Origin: Adineta steineri
Taxonomy: Eukaryota; Rotifera; Eurotatoria; Adinetida; Adinetidae
DNA length: 64,000 nucleotides
Direction of reading: 5' to 3'
Assembly: GCA_905250115.1 (NCBI GenBank)
Contig: CAJNOI010000070.1
Location: 355,856 to 419,855, forward strand
Both the position numbers and the translations under genes were made by a program. Position 1 is the stretch's first letter; the number at the start of each line of letters is the position of its first letter. This document shows positions 11,390-24,147 of the stretch, piece by piece. The notes beneath the pieces were generated by a model. That model did no database searches. It was not told where the DNA came from and saw only the letters and a program-made list of their open reading frames with translations.

Positions 11390-11587
11390 GTGTATTCAAA
11401 AAGTGAGTACATTCCTAGAGTCGATCAGTATGTTCGGCCAGCCGTTTACACGATACCTTGCGAAAGGAGAGTCAGATATTGATGAAATTTCTACACAGTT
11501 TAGACTCATAAAGATTTCGGTCGAGTTCGAAGATGAGCCCAATTGACTGGGCTATTCTAGAGTTGTTACAAAAATACTGATATTTCC
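11390..11587 (+). repeat. Direct repeat unit 3 (diverged) of the arm-A insertion
   Basis: Diverged copy: the hairpin is imperfect (GTGTATTC / GAGTACAT), but TTTACACGATA, GGTCGAGTTCGAAGATGAGC and the GAGTTGTT segment stay in order. A fragment of the hairpin start also occurs at 11275-11300. Confidence 0.7.
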
Positions 11588-12132
11588 CTATGATTTCCAT
11601 ATACACTTTTTGCAGTACACATAACTCTCGCATACAATCCGAAGTTTCCACATTTATTTATTTCTATAAACTGTAACAAGACAATCAGATCGATAAGTTT
11701 ATTAAAAAATATTTTACAATAATGCGACTACTAAAATTTTAAAATTATTAAATTACAATGAATACTTTCTGAAGGTTCTAGTTTTGGACCCTTGGTTTTC
11801 TGAGTTGTGGTATGATGCATTTGAACACATTGTCGTTCCTTTCCTAGATGCATTGATAATATTTGTTGATGATGAAGAACGACATGCTATATAAATATAT
11901 GGATCAGTATTTTTTTTTCGAAAGTATTCTGTATTTTTTTGTTGTTAATACTGTTTTTATGCTCCTACATATGAAGAGTAAAACAAACTTCTTATCATTA
12001 TTTATATTTAATAAAATAGTGATATAGAGTTTTTTAAGAAATATTTCAAATAATTAACTTCGCATCATTTTTGTGCATAAATAAATTAAATATTGTCCTA
12101 TTGAAATAACATAATATTAGATAATAAAAATT

Positions 12133-14686
12133 ATATTATCGAAAATATTTTGTAGCTATTTGTAAGTATACAAATCAAATTTAACATATAGATAAATAAC
12201 TATTCCATTGTCAAGTAAATATCTTCATAAAAATACTTATCAAAATTTAGAAATTTTTACTTCTTGTCTATGTGTCATTTTTAAAATATTTATTTACTCA
12301 TCATTAAAATAATCAGTAGTATCAGAGCGATATAGTTATTTATGCTATAGTTATGTGACTATCTGTATGAAAAAAAAGATGATCGTTTGTGTCATGAGAC
12401 CAAAAAAAAACGATACATGTAGACAGATTGATTTCTGTTTTTTGACCCTATTCTTACAGTCTAGAGAATCCAAAATCGATTATTTCATATTAATCATTTA
12501 TTTATTTCAAATTTATATACGTATTCTTTTTTCTATGTATGTATATGTTGGGGTCAAAATTGGAATTCTAATTTTGACCAGATAAAATTAGAATTCTATC
12601 ATATACTAGTATTTTTTTTGAACAGTATTAGAACTCAGATGAAGATAAAAAAATTCGATTGAAATTCGAAGTTTATCCGGTCGAAACTAAAATTTTAATT
12701 CTGCCCGAAAAAAAAATATCAGTCTATTTTGGAATTCTAATTCAGCCTGGTCAAAATCAGAATTCCAATTTTGTCTAAGAAAATATTGGTCTATATTAGA
12801 ATTCTAATTTTGCCCGGTCAAAACTAGAATTCTAATTTTGTCTAAAAAAATACTGGTCTGTATTGGAATTCTAATTCTGCCCGGTCAAAACTAGAATTCC
12901 AATTTTGTCTGGTCAAATTCTAAATTTGACTCAATTCCAATTTTGACCCCAACATATATGTGCATGATAATATAATCATCATAATAAATCTAACTGTCAT
13001 AATAATAAATTATCAATTATTTTAAATTCTTTTTATTAATATTTTAGAAATCATATTTCGAAAAATCCATGCCGATATTGAATATTATATTACTGATAAT
13101 AAAGCAAATAATTTCATGGTATAACTAAAATGATAAACAATAATTATTTCTTGAAACTCAAACTATCATTGTTATGTAAATATATATTCACTTTTTTGTA
13201 CTTAGAATCAAAATAAAATACTTCGATATCAACGTCTGTTATTTCAATATTCGAATTTGACTTGTTTCATTTATACAATAATGGTTAGGATAAAAACAAG
13301 TTATTTTATTTCTTCATCATAATATAATAACATGTCAATAATAATATAATGAAACTTAAGGTAAATTTCGGACGAAATAAGAAATGATGAATAAAATCAA
13401 TCAAAATTTGTTTGTATTATATTGTTCTTTTCATATACCTTACCTGCATAAGCGTCTTATTTTTTCTTCTCTATTTTCTAAATAGTAAAAGCTACATAAT
13501 AATGTTATAATGACGCATCATATCAATATTCTCTCATGCATATCTACTGTCTTATAATCGAAAATACGATGTACATCTATATAAATGCTAACTCATTACG
13601 GTGAAAAAGCAATAAAAAAATACAACCATACTTATCGACGATAAGGTAAGTTTTATTCATAAAGAACGTTCGTTTTTGTGAAAAATATTCTGAAATCATA
13701 GAAATTCACAGTCTCTCTCTCTCGATAAGAGAAATTAAATAAATTACCACAATAGAAAAGAAAAGTTCAAATGCGAAATAAAAAAGCAAAATGTTAATAG
13801 ATTATAGTTTTAGTTACAATAAACTTCTCATCTACAAAAAAATCAGATTGATTAATTATTTTTTTTATGAGTGATTGTTTACGACTATTTAAAAAAGTTC
13901 TATAAAATCATCTATTAGATAATTCTGTGACTTTCACTTTCGAAAACTGCATCAAATCAAAATTAATCTCACAGCTAAAATTTATTTATTTTTTGGAAAG
14001 ATAAATCAATTTATCCCAATATTGTATATATATTAGCAAAAAATAGAAAATTTTCTCTAGATTTTGAAAAAAAAGATAAAAGTATAGTAAAAGAAAATAT
14101 TGTTTTATCTTCTATTAATTATAAAACTATCAAATCTATGAATGAGACCAATCTATTTCAACAGATCATCTTGACAACAAGTTTCAGTTGCAAAAACTAG
14201 TAGAAACACTTATTTTAACAATATTGTTTGTTTATTTTAATCGAATTTATTTATTTTCATTAATAAATTAGAATGTTGTACATATATTAACTGTGCACAA
14301 TGATACTGAATCGTGTATAGTCATTTAACTTTTCACCATTGTATATTTTGTTTTACAATTCTTTCATATGAAATCTATGTCTCGCACAACCATATATATC
14401 TCACTACAACAAATATCAAACATTGAGTTTATTTTATGTTATTAATTTCTTATATATCCATATGTCTATTATATAAAACAATTAATTGACTAGATATTTT
14501 ATATAATGATGTAAACCACATTTCACAATCTTTTTATAACAGATCATAATCTCTTTATCAGATAAAAGACTTTTTTAGACAATAGGTTACATATATACAT
14601 CATTCAAATGTCACATTACTTTCTTCATCTGATGTTACGTCATAAACATATTGTTTTTTGTCCTATAGATTGAATAAATAGATTTC
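12133..14686. other. Intergenic DNA before the FG-GAP gene
   Basis: AT-rich noncoding DNA containing the foldback element at 12547-12953 and a short TC tract near 13711. No other gene, RNA or clear promoter was recognised. It is absent from arm A'. Confidence 0.55.
12547..12953. mobile_element. 407-bp foldback/MITE-like element with internal tandem repeats
   Basis: The ends are inverted repeats of about 20 bp (GTTGGGGTCAAAATTGGAAT at the left, its reverse complement with one mismatch at the right). The interior is made of degenerate units of about 60 bp containing GCCCGGTCAAAACTAGAATT and TTTTGTCTAAAAAAATACTG. Flanks are ATAT-rich, so a TA or ATAT target duplication is possible. It has no coding capacity. 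It lies in the part of arm A missing from A'. Confidence 0.75.
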
Positions 14687-17600
14687 ATGGAGATTGAAGT
14701 CATATCTTTAGAAGATTCATCCAATGAGCAATGTGCTTCAGGTGAAACGAACACATCTTCAGAAACTACGCGAGAACCAATCATATCGAATGATAACAAT
14801 AATGTTATCAACACTACAAATATCCACAATCATCAAGATGAAGATAATTTGCCTTTAACAACAGAGTTTGTATTTTTTTTTCAATAATAACAAAATAACT
14901 ATATATTTATTATTTATAGAAATATATTTTCTTCGCGAATAAATTTGTCTACAATGCTCCTCCTAATGATGACAATATTTGCAAGTATTGCAACGATTAC
15001 CGCAATATTAATTGTTTGTTTTACATCACCAAAATCAAGTATGTTATATTATTCCAGAATATAATTATCTAATCTTTCTACAATAAATTTATTTATTTTA
15101 GGTAATAATTGTGAAATGGTATTTAGACAAACAATAACAAGTTCACTTGTATATGATTCATTACCACGTTTTGGTACTGCTGCTGATCTTAATAATGATA
15201 ATAGAATGGATATTATTGTAGCGAATTCAGGTGCAAATAATATTGGAATATTTATTTCAAATCTTGATGGAACTTATCAAGATCAACAAACATATTCAAC
15301 TGGAGATAAATCTCGTCCTTATTCACTTGCTACTAATTATTTCAATAATGATAATTATCTTGATATCGTTGTTGCTAATTATGATGCACATAATATAGGT
15401 ATTTTTTTCGGTTATGGTAATGGAACATTCAAAAATCAAAGTATTTTTTCAACCGGTTCTGCTCATCCATTATTTATTGCAGCTGCTGATTTAAACAATG
15501 ATAATCAATCCGATTTAGTTATTATCCATTATGGTACTAATAGTATTGGTATTTATCTTGGAAAGGGTAATGGAAGTTTTCAAGATGGAATCATTTACTC
15601 TACTGGTTATGATTCAATTCCAAATTCATTAGCAATTGCTGATATCAATAAAGACAATCATTTAGATATCGTTGTTGCTAATTTTGGTACCAACAATATC
15701 GGTTTATTTTTTGCTTATGGTAATGGAACATTTAAAAATCAAATAATATATACAACTACTCGAAATTCAAATCCGATTTCTATTGCTACGGGAGATGTTA
15801 ATAATGATAATGAAATTGATATTATTGTTGCTAATTCTGGACTTGGTAATATAGGTGTATTTATTAATTATGGTAATGAAACTTTTACAGAACAAACAAC
15901 ATATTTAATTGATTCAAATGCTCATCTACAATTTATAAATGTTGGATTCTTGAATGATGATAATTATCTGGATGTTATTGTTGCTAATTCAAAAGATGAT
16001 CAAATATATGTTCTTCCTGGTTCGAGTAATGGAAGTTTTACTAAATTAACTACATATGATTCGATAACTACAAATGATATAATAACTAATTCTACTCCTT
16101 TTTCAATTATTGTTGCTGATTTTGATGGTAACAACCGAGCTGATATAGCTATTACTGATTATGGTACTAATGATATACTTATACTCAATAGTTATTCTGA
16201 TATATTAGCTGTTAGAGAAACACTTCTTATTATTGGACTTAATTCTCTTCCAACTATGCCTCTCGTCCATGACTTTAATAATGATGGAATATTAGATATA
16301 GCTGTTAATAATTTCAATAATAATTATATACTTATTTTTCTTGGTACTGGCAATGCAAATTTTATTCGAGGACCAACATATGGAACTGGTGATAAATCTA
16401 CTCCACAATTTTTTTCTATTGGTGATGTAAACAATGATAATCAAGTAGATATAGTCATAGCTAATTCAGGAACTAATGGCATAGGTGTTCTTCTTGGACA
16501 AAAAGATGGAAGTTTTTCAACTGCAATAACTTATTCTACTGGTATTAATTCAGCACCATTATTTAGTACTCTTTATGATCTTAATAATGATAATCAATTA
16601 GATATTGTCTCGGCTAATTATGGTATTGGTAGTATAGGTGTTTTTCTTGGATCTGGTAATGGAATTTTTGCTAATGTAACAACATACTCTACTGGTACTG
16701 GTTCCTTACCATATACAGTTGCTATTAGTGACCTCAACAATGATACTTATCCAGATATTGTTGTTAGTAATTCACTTCCTAATCGTATAGGTATTTTTCT
16801 TGCTTATGGTAATGGAAGTTTTGGAAAGATAACAACTTATGCAACTGGTGCTTTTAATGCAATTTGTGTAACGGTTGTACTTGTTGATCTGAATAAAGAT
16901 ACGAAGTTGGATATTGTTGCTACTATTCCATTAGGTGGAATAATAGTTGGTTTACTTGGAAATGGTGATGGAAGTTTTCAATCACCAATAACTTATTCAA
17001 ATCAACCTGCCACTTTACCCTTTTGTATCACTTTAGTTGATTATAATAATGATAATTATTATGATATGTTAGTTGCAAACTATGGTACAAACGAAATACT
17101 TATCTTTTTAGGATATGGTAATGGTAGTCTTATCTATACAAGAAAATATTCAACTGGTTCAAATACAATTCCATATGGTCTTACTGTTGCAGATTTGAAT
17201 GATGATAAACATTTAGAAATTATTGTTGCACTTCGAGGTACTGGAAGTGTTGGTATTTTAACTGAATATTATGCTGCAGAGTTTACTAATCACACAACTC
17301 ATTCAACTGGCACTGCTTCACATCCTAAATCTATTGCTGTTGGTGATTTCAATAATGATAACAAAACAGATGTTGTCGTTGCTAATTCGGCTACTAATAG
17401 TTTAGGTATATTTTTGGGTCTGAATAATGGAACATTTAATGAACAAATTATTTATTCACTTACAAATGATTCTAATCCACAATATGTAATTACTGATGAT
17501 ATTAATAAAGATGGAAATCTTGATATAATTACTGTTAGTTCTGGTAGTAATACAATGAGTATAATTATGGGATATGGCAATGGAACATTTACGGATCAAA

Positions 17601-19417
17601 TCATATATCCAACTGGAACTGGTTCGTATCCAAATGCAATAGTTATGAGTGATCTTAATAATAATAATCGACGTGATTTTGTCGTTGCAAATAGAGGATC
17701 AGATAGTATTGGTATATTTTTTGGATTTGAATATGTATATTTTCAAGATCCACAGATTTATCCTATTCTGAATGCTCAGAATCCATATGCAATTGTTGTT
17801 AGTAATTTCAATAATGACAATTATCTTGATATTGCTGTAGCGTCTATTAATAGTAACAATTTAGCTATTCTTTTAGGACAAAAAAATGGAACATTTACTC
17901 TTATAGCAACATATATAACAGGAAATAAGTCAAATCCAACTATGTTATCTGTTCGTGATTTAAATAATGATAATCAAATGGATATTATTGTGGCAAATCC
18001 TGGAAACGATAATATTGGTGTTTATTATGGATATGGGAATGGAAGTTTTGCTAATATGATTGCATATCCTACAGGCATTAATTCTAATCCACGTGTTATG
18101 GCTTTTGATGACTTCAATAATGATAATTTAACAGACATGGTTTCAGTTAATGCTATAACAAATAGTATAGGTATTCTTCTAAGACAAAATGATGGAAGTT
18201 TTCTTCTTACAAATACATTTTCAACTGGAGTTCCTTCGAGACCACAAGGAGTGACTATTGATGATTTTAATAATGATGGACAATTAGATATTGTTGTTTG
18301 TAATTCTCAGAGTAGTACTATAGGTATTTTTCTTGGGTATGGTAACGGAAGCTTTCAAAATCAAGTCACTTATTCAACAGGTACTCAAGCTAATCCAGAG
18401 TGGTTAGCTTCAGGTGATTTAAATAATGACAATCGATCTGATATTGCTGTTGCTAATTATATTGCTAATACAATAGGGATCTTTCTTGGACAAGGAAATG
18501 GAAGTTTTGCTATTATGATAGCATATTCATCTGGAGATGGTTCTGGTCCAATTTATCTAACTATTATTGATATTAATAATGATAATGTACCAGATATAGT
18601 TGTTGCTAATTTTGTATCAAACTATATTGTTGTACTTTACGGATTAGGAGATGGTACTTTTTTATTAGGTAAACCATATTCAACTGGGACACTATCTTCA
18701 CCACAATCATTAGCTATTGTTGATATGAATAAGGATGGACAATTAGATATTATTTCTGCCAATGTTCAATCAAACACTATTAGTATTCTTTATGCATTTG
18801 GCTATGAAAATTTTGGAAGTCCAACTAAATATCTTACAGGTGATGGATCTCAACCAAACTCCGTTGTTGTTACTGATATAAACAATGATGGTTCATTAGA
18901 TATTCTTGTAGCTAATTATGGAACTGATAACATAGGTATTTTTCTTGGATATAATAATGGAAAATTTAATACTATGATAATATATTCACTTGAAGTTGGT
19001 TCTAAACCATTTTTTATTAATGTTGGTCATTTTGATAACGATAATATATCAGATATTGTTGTTAGCAATTCAGAAACTGATAATATTGCTATTCTTTCTC
19101 ATTATAATAATGGAACATTTACAAGTATAACGACATATTCTACTGGAACTCGTTCTCAACCATATACTATTGCGATTGGCGATTTAAATAATGATAATCA
19201 ACTAGATCTTGCTATTACTAATTCTGGTACAAGCAATATACTTCTACTTTTTGGATGTGGCAATGGAAGTTTTACAAATGCAATATCATATCCTTTAGGT
19301 TATAATTATCTTCCTTATTCACTTGCTATTACTAATTTAAATCAAGACAAATGGATGGATATTGTTATAGCAAGTTATAATGCAGATCATATACAGACTT
19401 TAGTCAAAATGTGTTAA
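14687..19417 (+). CDS. Single-pass membrane protein with 28 FG-GAP/VCBS-type repeats
   Basis: Three exons, 14687-14865, 14920-15038 and 15102-19417, join in frame to 1537 residues. Residues 1-75 are acidic, hydrophilic and probably cytoplasmic. About 75-97 are a hydrophobic segment (LLLMMTIFASIATITAILIV). The rest is predicted extracellular: about 28 units of roughly 50 residues, each with a calcium-loop motif such as DLNNDNQLDIVVAN followed by IGIFLGYGNGSF. FG-GAP units of this kind fold into beta-propellers in integrin alpha chains and many bacterial surface proteins, and such genes are expanded in bdelloids. Some loops have lost a ligand (for example DLNNNNRRD). Most of the protein is one exon. 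An adhesion or recognition role is inferred. No partner of this gene exists in arm A'. Confidence 0.85.
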
Positions 19418-22365
19418 TATATATCTCTTTTGACTTTGATTAAACAATTTAAATTGTTTTTTCTCTTTTTTTATTGATTAATTATATGTAATACCAGAAT
19501 CCTAAAAACATATAACTAACATTTTTTTTATGAAGAGAAGAATTTGAAATTATCTCCTGTAAATCTATTTGAATATTTTTATTTACTAATCTTTTATCAA
19601 TAATACAAATACTAACAAAAATCTATATGTAATACTTAAAACAAACAAATTCTATTTATTCATTAATTAATTTATAAAAATAAATAAAAGAAAATAATAT
19701 TTTTTTTTTATTGACATAGATTTTATAAATTAATATTAACAAGATGACAGATAAATATTTTATTGATTTCAGACAATTTCTATGATGTAAACTAAGATAA
19801 AGACTAAAATTATTATTATTATATATACCATATATATATATATGGTTGATAGTTTGAATATTAGTTCTCTTCATTTCTTTGATTCATAACCGTTACAACT
19901 ACTGTTTTTAAGTTCTCCGATTGGATACGTGGAGTTGGGAGATAGTTAAGGTTAAAAATTGGTGTTAGTTTTCTCATATGTTGATTTACTTTCTAGAAAT
20001 ATACGAAGGAATCAAGTAGAAAATGCGAAAGAATTGTATGTTCGCTCTCAGTTTTTGTGTGCACTATAAGAGTTTCATTGCATCATTAAGGAATTGAGTT
20101 AATTCCTACTTATCAATCCTTGAACACCCCCGAAATTGTAAGTAAAATATCTTTGAGTATTTGTATATACATAAATGATGAATCAAGTTGATTAAGATTT
20201 ATATTTGATATTTCATCAGTCGTTTGAAGAAAACTCATCGAGACAGAGTTTCGATCATAATCTTCAAAAGCATATTCAAGTACTTCACACATTGGTCTAA
20301 TATCTATAAATATATTATCATCATAAATATCGGTAATAAAGTCGATGCATACATTAACATCTTTAAATATCTGTATAGTATTTACTATTTCATCATCGTT
20401 GTCACAATTAGTGTTGTGACCAAATGTTTTTTTTTAACTAGTTCATATTATTTCTTGAAGAAATAGGCTTTTAATAAGAAAAATAGGTTAAGTATTATTA
20501 ATAATTGATTTTATTATTTGTTTTTATACTGATTCGCATATTACATTTCAAAATTGATATTTTTGGCTGCAAAATATCGTTCCATATATTTGTTATTTCG
20601 TTTATGTACAGTCACGCGTCATTTATTACTTGATTTCATCCAATTTCTTTTTCATACCACGGATAAAACATTACATGTATACATTCTTTTTTTTTCTTTT
20701 CTCCTTCACGAGAAGGGTAATAAATATGCACAGAATCATACCAACAAAGGACTCATTTGTACCTTTTTTATAGCCATGTCAATATGGCCATATAACGAAG
20801 ATGAACGAGGTAGATATTTTTTTCTTATGGATTAAAATTATATGTATCATTTAAAAGTTATGAGTTGTATATATTATCAAATAACATTCTTTTTCATTAT
20901 CGAATATTTAACTAGAGAAGAAAAACTATTCTATTTGATTTTATTCATAAGATTTATTTTTGATCATAGACTATACTTAAAATTGACAAGTTAGAAAGAG
21001 TTTAGAAAAATATTTTCATACAGATTTTAAATAAAATAGATAAGATTATTTTTTTCATAATTTATATTAAGATACTTTATATAATTAAATTTTATAAAGT
21101 CTCGAGAATAAATCTTAAATAGTTTCGAACATTAATTATTTGAATTTATTCTAATATTTGTAATGTAAACATTAAAAATTGTCTTTTCTTAAATGAATAT
21201 TGAATTTAGTTAAAACATGACTAAAATACAAGCTGCATCTTACTTTAGTTATGAATAAGATTTAAGAGAACATCAGAAATAATGATTATTTGCTTAAATT
21301 CTCTGCTTATTTGTAAATATTTATTGATAGATCTATAGTCAATCATTTTGAGTAAGATCAGATTTTTTTGGAGGACATTTGATTCTGTCTAAATCTCTCA
21401 AGTAACAATTCAAATGATTGTTCTTCGATTAATGAGCCAAACATAAAAATATTTCTTGCTATTGATACATACATTTTTCTTGAAATAACATCCCCCTTCC
21501 TCCTTATATTAAAAAGCCCCTCATTTTATAAGACTCCCTGGAGAGATCGCTCCATACTGATTTTGTGTTTTCGCCAGCAGAAATGGATGAAAATTTCAAA
21601 AGTTTGACGGATCATAATAGAAGACCCAGGGTCTTTTATTATGAAGGGGGGGTTTTAGTATAAAAAACTTCATTTACATGACTTTTTTTTATCTACTTGA
21701 ATAATCGTCTCTAATATAAAAATGTATAGTGTATACATTTTTTCTTTTTCTTTTTCTTTCTTTCACATTACACGTACGCATGAATAAATACTTGTAGAAA
21801 TAGCATTACCTATAATATTCAATTATTGGTTATATCTATGGCAAAAGAATAATTAGTTACTAATTAATATAAAACATTACAATAGTCTCAATATTATTTT
21901 TGATTAAAATTTGTTTTTGATTTTTCTCTTATTGCGATAAAATCAAAAAAAAGTACGATTTTTTTATCAAAAATGATACTGTTTGGTATGTTAATGTATC
22001 AACACGTGTTAGAGTATGAGGTATAGAAGATAGATTAATTATTCTTCATCATTCGATAATGTGTCTTTCGTTTCCCTATAGCAAGCGTTCGTTAAAAGAT
22101 TCAGAAACAGAAAAAAAGTACAAAAACTCACTAAGAAATTGTTATGATGCTACTTATTAATTATTAATTGAACTTCATTGATTTACAATCGAAAGAGAAG
22201 TGTTTATTTTGGATATATATTTCTATTTATTTCAAGGTTATAGAATAATTATTTTTAGATATATAGAGATTTATTGGAAAAATTTATTCGCTTCTATAAA
22301 AAAAACAGTCTCCGTGACTGTTAGTTTAGTTCTGAATATCGTAAATTATATTAAATCAAAGACAA
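19418..22365. other. Intergenic region after the FG-GAP gene
   Basis: 19525-19720 matches the inner end of arm A' (40060-39860 reversed). Beyond it lies the start of the single-copy spacer. One foldback element (21502-21665) was found. Short open frames at 20224-20835 have no recognisable features. Confidence 0.55.
21502..21665. repeat. Small foldback element with imperfect 40-bp inverted arms
   Basis: Left arm 21502-21541 (ending AGACTCCCTGG) and right arm 21625-21665 (starting CCCAGGGTCTTTTATTATGA) are imperfect reverse complements flanking an 83-bp centre. G/C runs in the arms stand out from the background. It is probably a miniature inverted-repeat element. Confidence 0.55.
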
Positions 22366-24147
22366 ATGAAATTAGTCAATTATCCAGTGAGTGCTCGTCG
22401 AACGTTGATCTATGTCACAATTGTATCTATTATTATGATACTATATTTCTTAATAAGGACAGGAAATACTAGTAAACAAACTTCATTTATATCAAATATT
22501 ATCAATAGTCCGGATTTTACAATATCATCAAAATCGTTAACAAATGAAACTGATAAATATAATTTATATTTTACAAATTCAACATTAATATATTCGAATA
22601 AAACATTAGAAACAAAAATCCAATGTATAGGTCCATCATATAATCAATCTTGTTTGTTTCAAAATCTATATTATGTTGATAGTTGGCATACAATTTTAAC
22701 AGTAAAAGGAAGTTATCTACCTGAATATTCTACACGAACAAGTGCTTTCGATATGTGGGCTATGAAACCAAATAAACGTGAATTTGATTCATATAATCAT
22801 CTTGAAAACTTTGTTCGAAATATTACTTATTTAAGAAGAATTCCATATGTTACTCTACATTTTGGTCAACCATGGCATCATAATATTGGTCATGCACTTT
22901 TCGATGGACTTTATCCAGCTTATGTTGCATTAATTCGATTTTCACCTAGACATCTTCATCCATTTCGTATTCTTGCCGGTATAGATGAATGTGACAGCTG
23001 TTGGAGTGAAGACATTTATGGTCGTTTTGGTGGTCTTGGAATTATTAAAACGTCTGTTTTAAATAAACTTTCAAGAGGACGATGGTTTGTATTTGATGAA
23101 GTTGTTATGGGTAGTGGAACTTTTTGTCAACGTTGTACACAACCAAATTACCAATTACCTGGTGGTGTTGAATTAAATGCTTCAAGACTTTTTCGTGATC
23201 GAATGTATCAACAACATGGTTTTATTCATCCCGTTATTCGACAAAAAACTTCATCAGAATATCGAACATCTCATGATGTTCTTCGAGCATATGTTATCGA
23301 TAATATACGTTTTACAGAAAGTGATCGAAAAGAAATCAATGCTGCAATTCATGAAATAAACAATTATACTAATTCTAATATAAATAAAACTAAAGATAAT
23401 ACAAATAAATTAGAGTGGCCATTAATTAATGTCACATATCTTAATTATAAACAAGTTAAGGCACAAAATATGAGTTCAATTCAAATCAATGCAACGCCAT
23501 TTGATTCTCGATCTCCAACTTATGAATTAATTGAGAATAATTTTATTGCTCAACTGAAAGTTATACGTGAAATGGATATTCATATCACTGGACCAGGTAC
23601 TGGTCAAATGTATCAAACATTTTTGTCTGATGGATCAGTTTCAATTAATCTTGGAGGCATAAGACCATGGGCATCAGAAAATACGCCAAGAGCATATAGT
23701 TCATATCTTGAACAATATATGACAAGTGGTGCACCGTATATTAAAGGTCTTTATTATCCAATCAATGAACGAGCCAAAGGTATAAAAAAAGATGAAGTTA
23801 TAAAATTAATTCGACAAGCAGGTCAACTTATTTTACAAGGATTTTCATTACCAGTTGAACCTCGAGAAAATTTAGCACCTGATGGACAATTATTTGTTGA
23901 AATGTGTGAAAAAGACAAAGAATTTTGTTCTTTAGTAACTAAAAGATCACCTGATAAACCATTTCGATGTTTAGAAATGTGGATAGAAGATGTGATACAT
24001 GAACATAATGAATGGAAAGATGGTGGTTATATTGATAATGGTAGAAATTTTACTTGTCCTTTTAATCGTCCATTAATGAGACAATTAAGAGAAAAATATG
24101 GCATCAAGCATAATTTAGGAAATTCTTCAAAACCATCAAAAATATAA
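22366..24147 (+). CDS. GT61-like type II membrane glycosyltransferase
   Basis: Single-exon frame of 593 residues. A short basic N-terminus and one hydrophobic segment (TLIYVTIVSIIMILYFLI, about 13-30) give a type II Golgi/ER topology. The luminal part has many N-X-S/T sites and paired cysteines. PWHHNIGHALFDGLYPAY resembles the N-x-x-H...D-x-L-x-P motif, and GPGTGQMYQTFLSDGSVSIN resembles the G-x-G...GS-V motif, of the GT61 family (DUF563; EOGT, POMGNT2, plant xylosyltransferases). Family members move sugars such as GlcNAc or xylose to O-linked glycans or polysaccharides. Donor and acceptor cannot be told here. The start chosen places the signal anchor at the N-terminus. Confidence 0.7.
   Translation: MKLVNYPVSARRTLIYVTIVSIIMILYFLIRTGNTSKQTSFISNIINSPDFTISSKSLTNETDKYNLYFTNSTLIYSNKTLETKIQCIGPSYNQSCLFQNLYYVDSWHTILTVKGSYLPEYSTRTSAFDMWAMKPNKREFDSYNHLENFVRNITYLRRIPYVTLHFGQPWHHNIGHALFDGLYPAYVALIRFSPRHLHPFRILAGIDECDSCWSEDIYGRFGGLGIIKTSVLNKLSRGRWFVFDEVVMGSGTFCQRCTQPNYQLPGGVELNASRLFRDRMYQQHGFIHPVIRQKTSSEYRTSHDVLRAYVIDNIRFTESDRKEINAAIHEINNYTNSNINKTKDNTNKLEWPLINVTYLNYKQVKAQNMSSIQINATPFDSRSPTYELIENNFIAQLKVIREMDIHITGPGTGQMYQTFLSDGSVSINLGGIRPWASENTPRAYSSYLEQYMTSGAPYIKGLYYPINERAKGIKKDEVIKLIRQAGQLILQGFSLPVEPRENLAPDGQLFVEMCEKDKEFCSLVTKRSPDKPFRCLEMWIEDVIHEHNEWKDGGYIDNGRNFTCPFNRPLMRQLREKYGIKHNLGNSSKPSKI

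Larger units (their letters stand above)
9830..11660 (+). mobile_element. 1.83-kb repeat-rich insertion present only in arm A
   Basis: Aligning arm A with reversed A' gives matching sequence up to the T-run before 9830 and again from TTTCTATAAACTG at about 11661. The block between has no A' counterpart. It contains three direct copies of a unit of about 200 bp, AT-rich segments built from TTAATTAATTGATTAATT-like motifs, and GC-rich CCGTCCGTCCGG runs that stand out in this AT-rich DNA. No transposase or reverse transcriptase frame is visible, so it would be a nonautonomous element or a displaced satellite-like block. No clear target-site duplication was found. Confidence 0.65.
3161..19720 (+). 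repeat. Arm A of a large inverted duplication
   Basis: Sequence from 3161 (starting GGTGTGAGTGTG) matches the reverse complement of the segment descending from 47065. The match covers the 5' flank, the reductase gene, the intergenic spacer, the glycosyltransferase gene and downstream DNA to about 12132. It resumes at about 19525-19720, which matches 40060-39860 reversed. Two blocks of arm A lack a partner: 9830-11660 (repeat insertion) and about 12135-19525 (foldback element plus FG-GAP gene). Outside sequence differs: a transglutaminase-like gene flanks this arm and an alpha-glucosidase flanks the other. Boundaries are by eye. Confidence 0.9.

Noticed and set aside
12355..12585. 76-codon plus-strand open frame
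   Set aside because: Runs into the foldback element, low complexity, no domain, no splice context.
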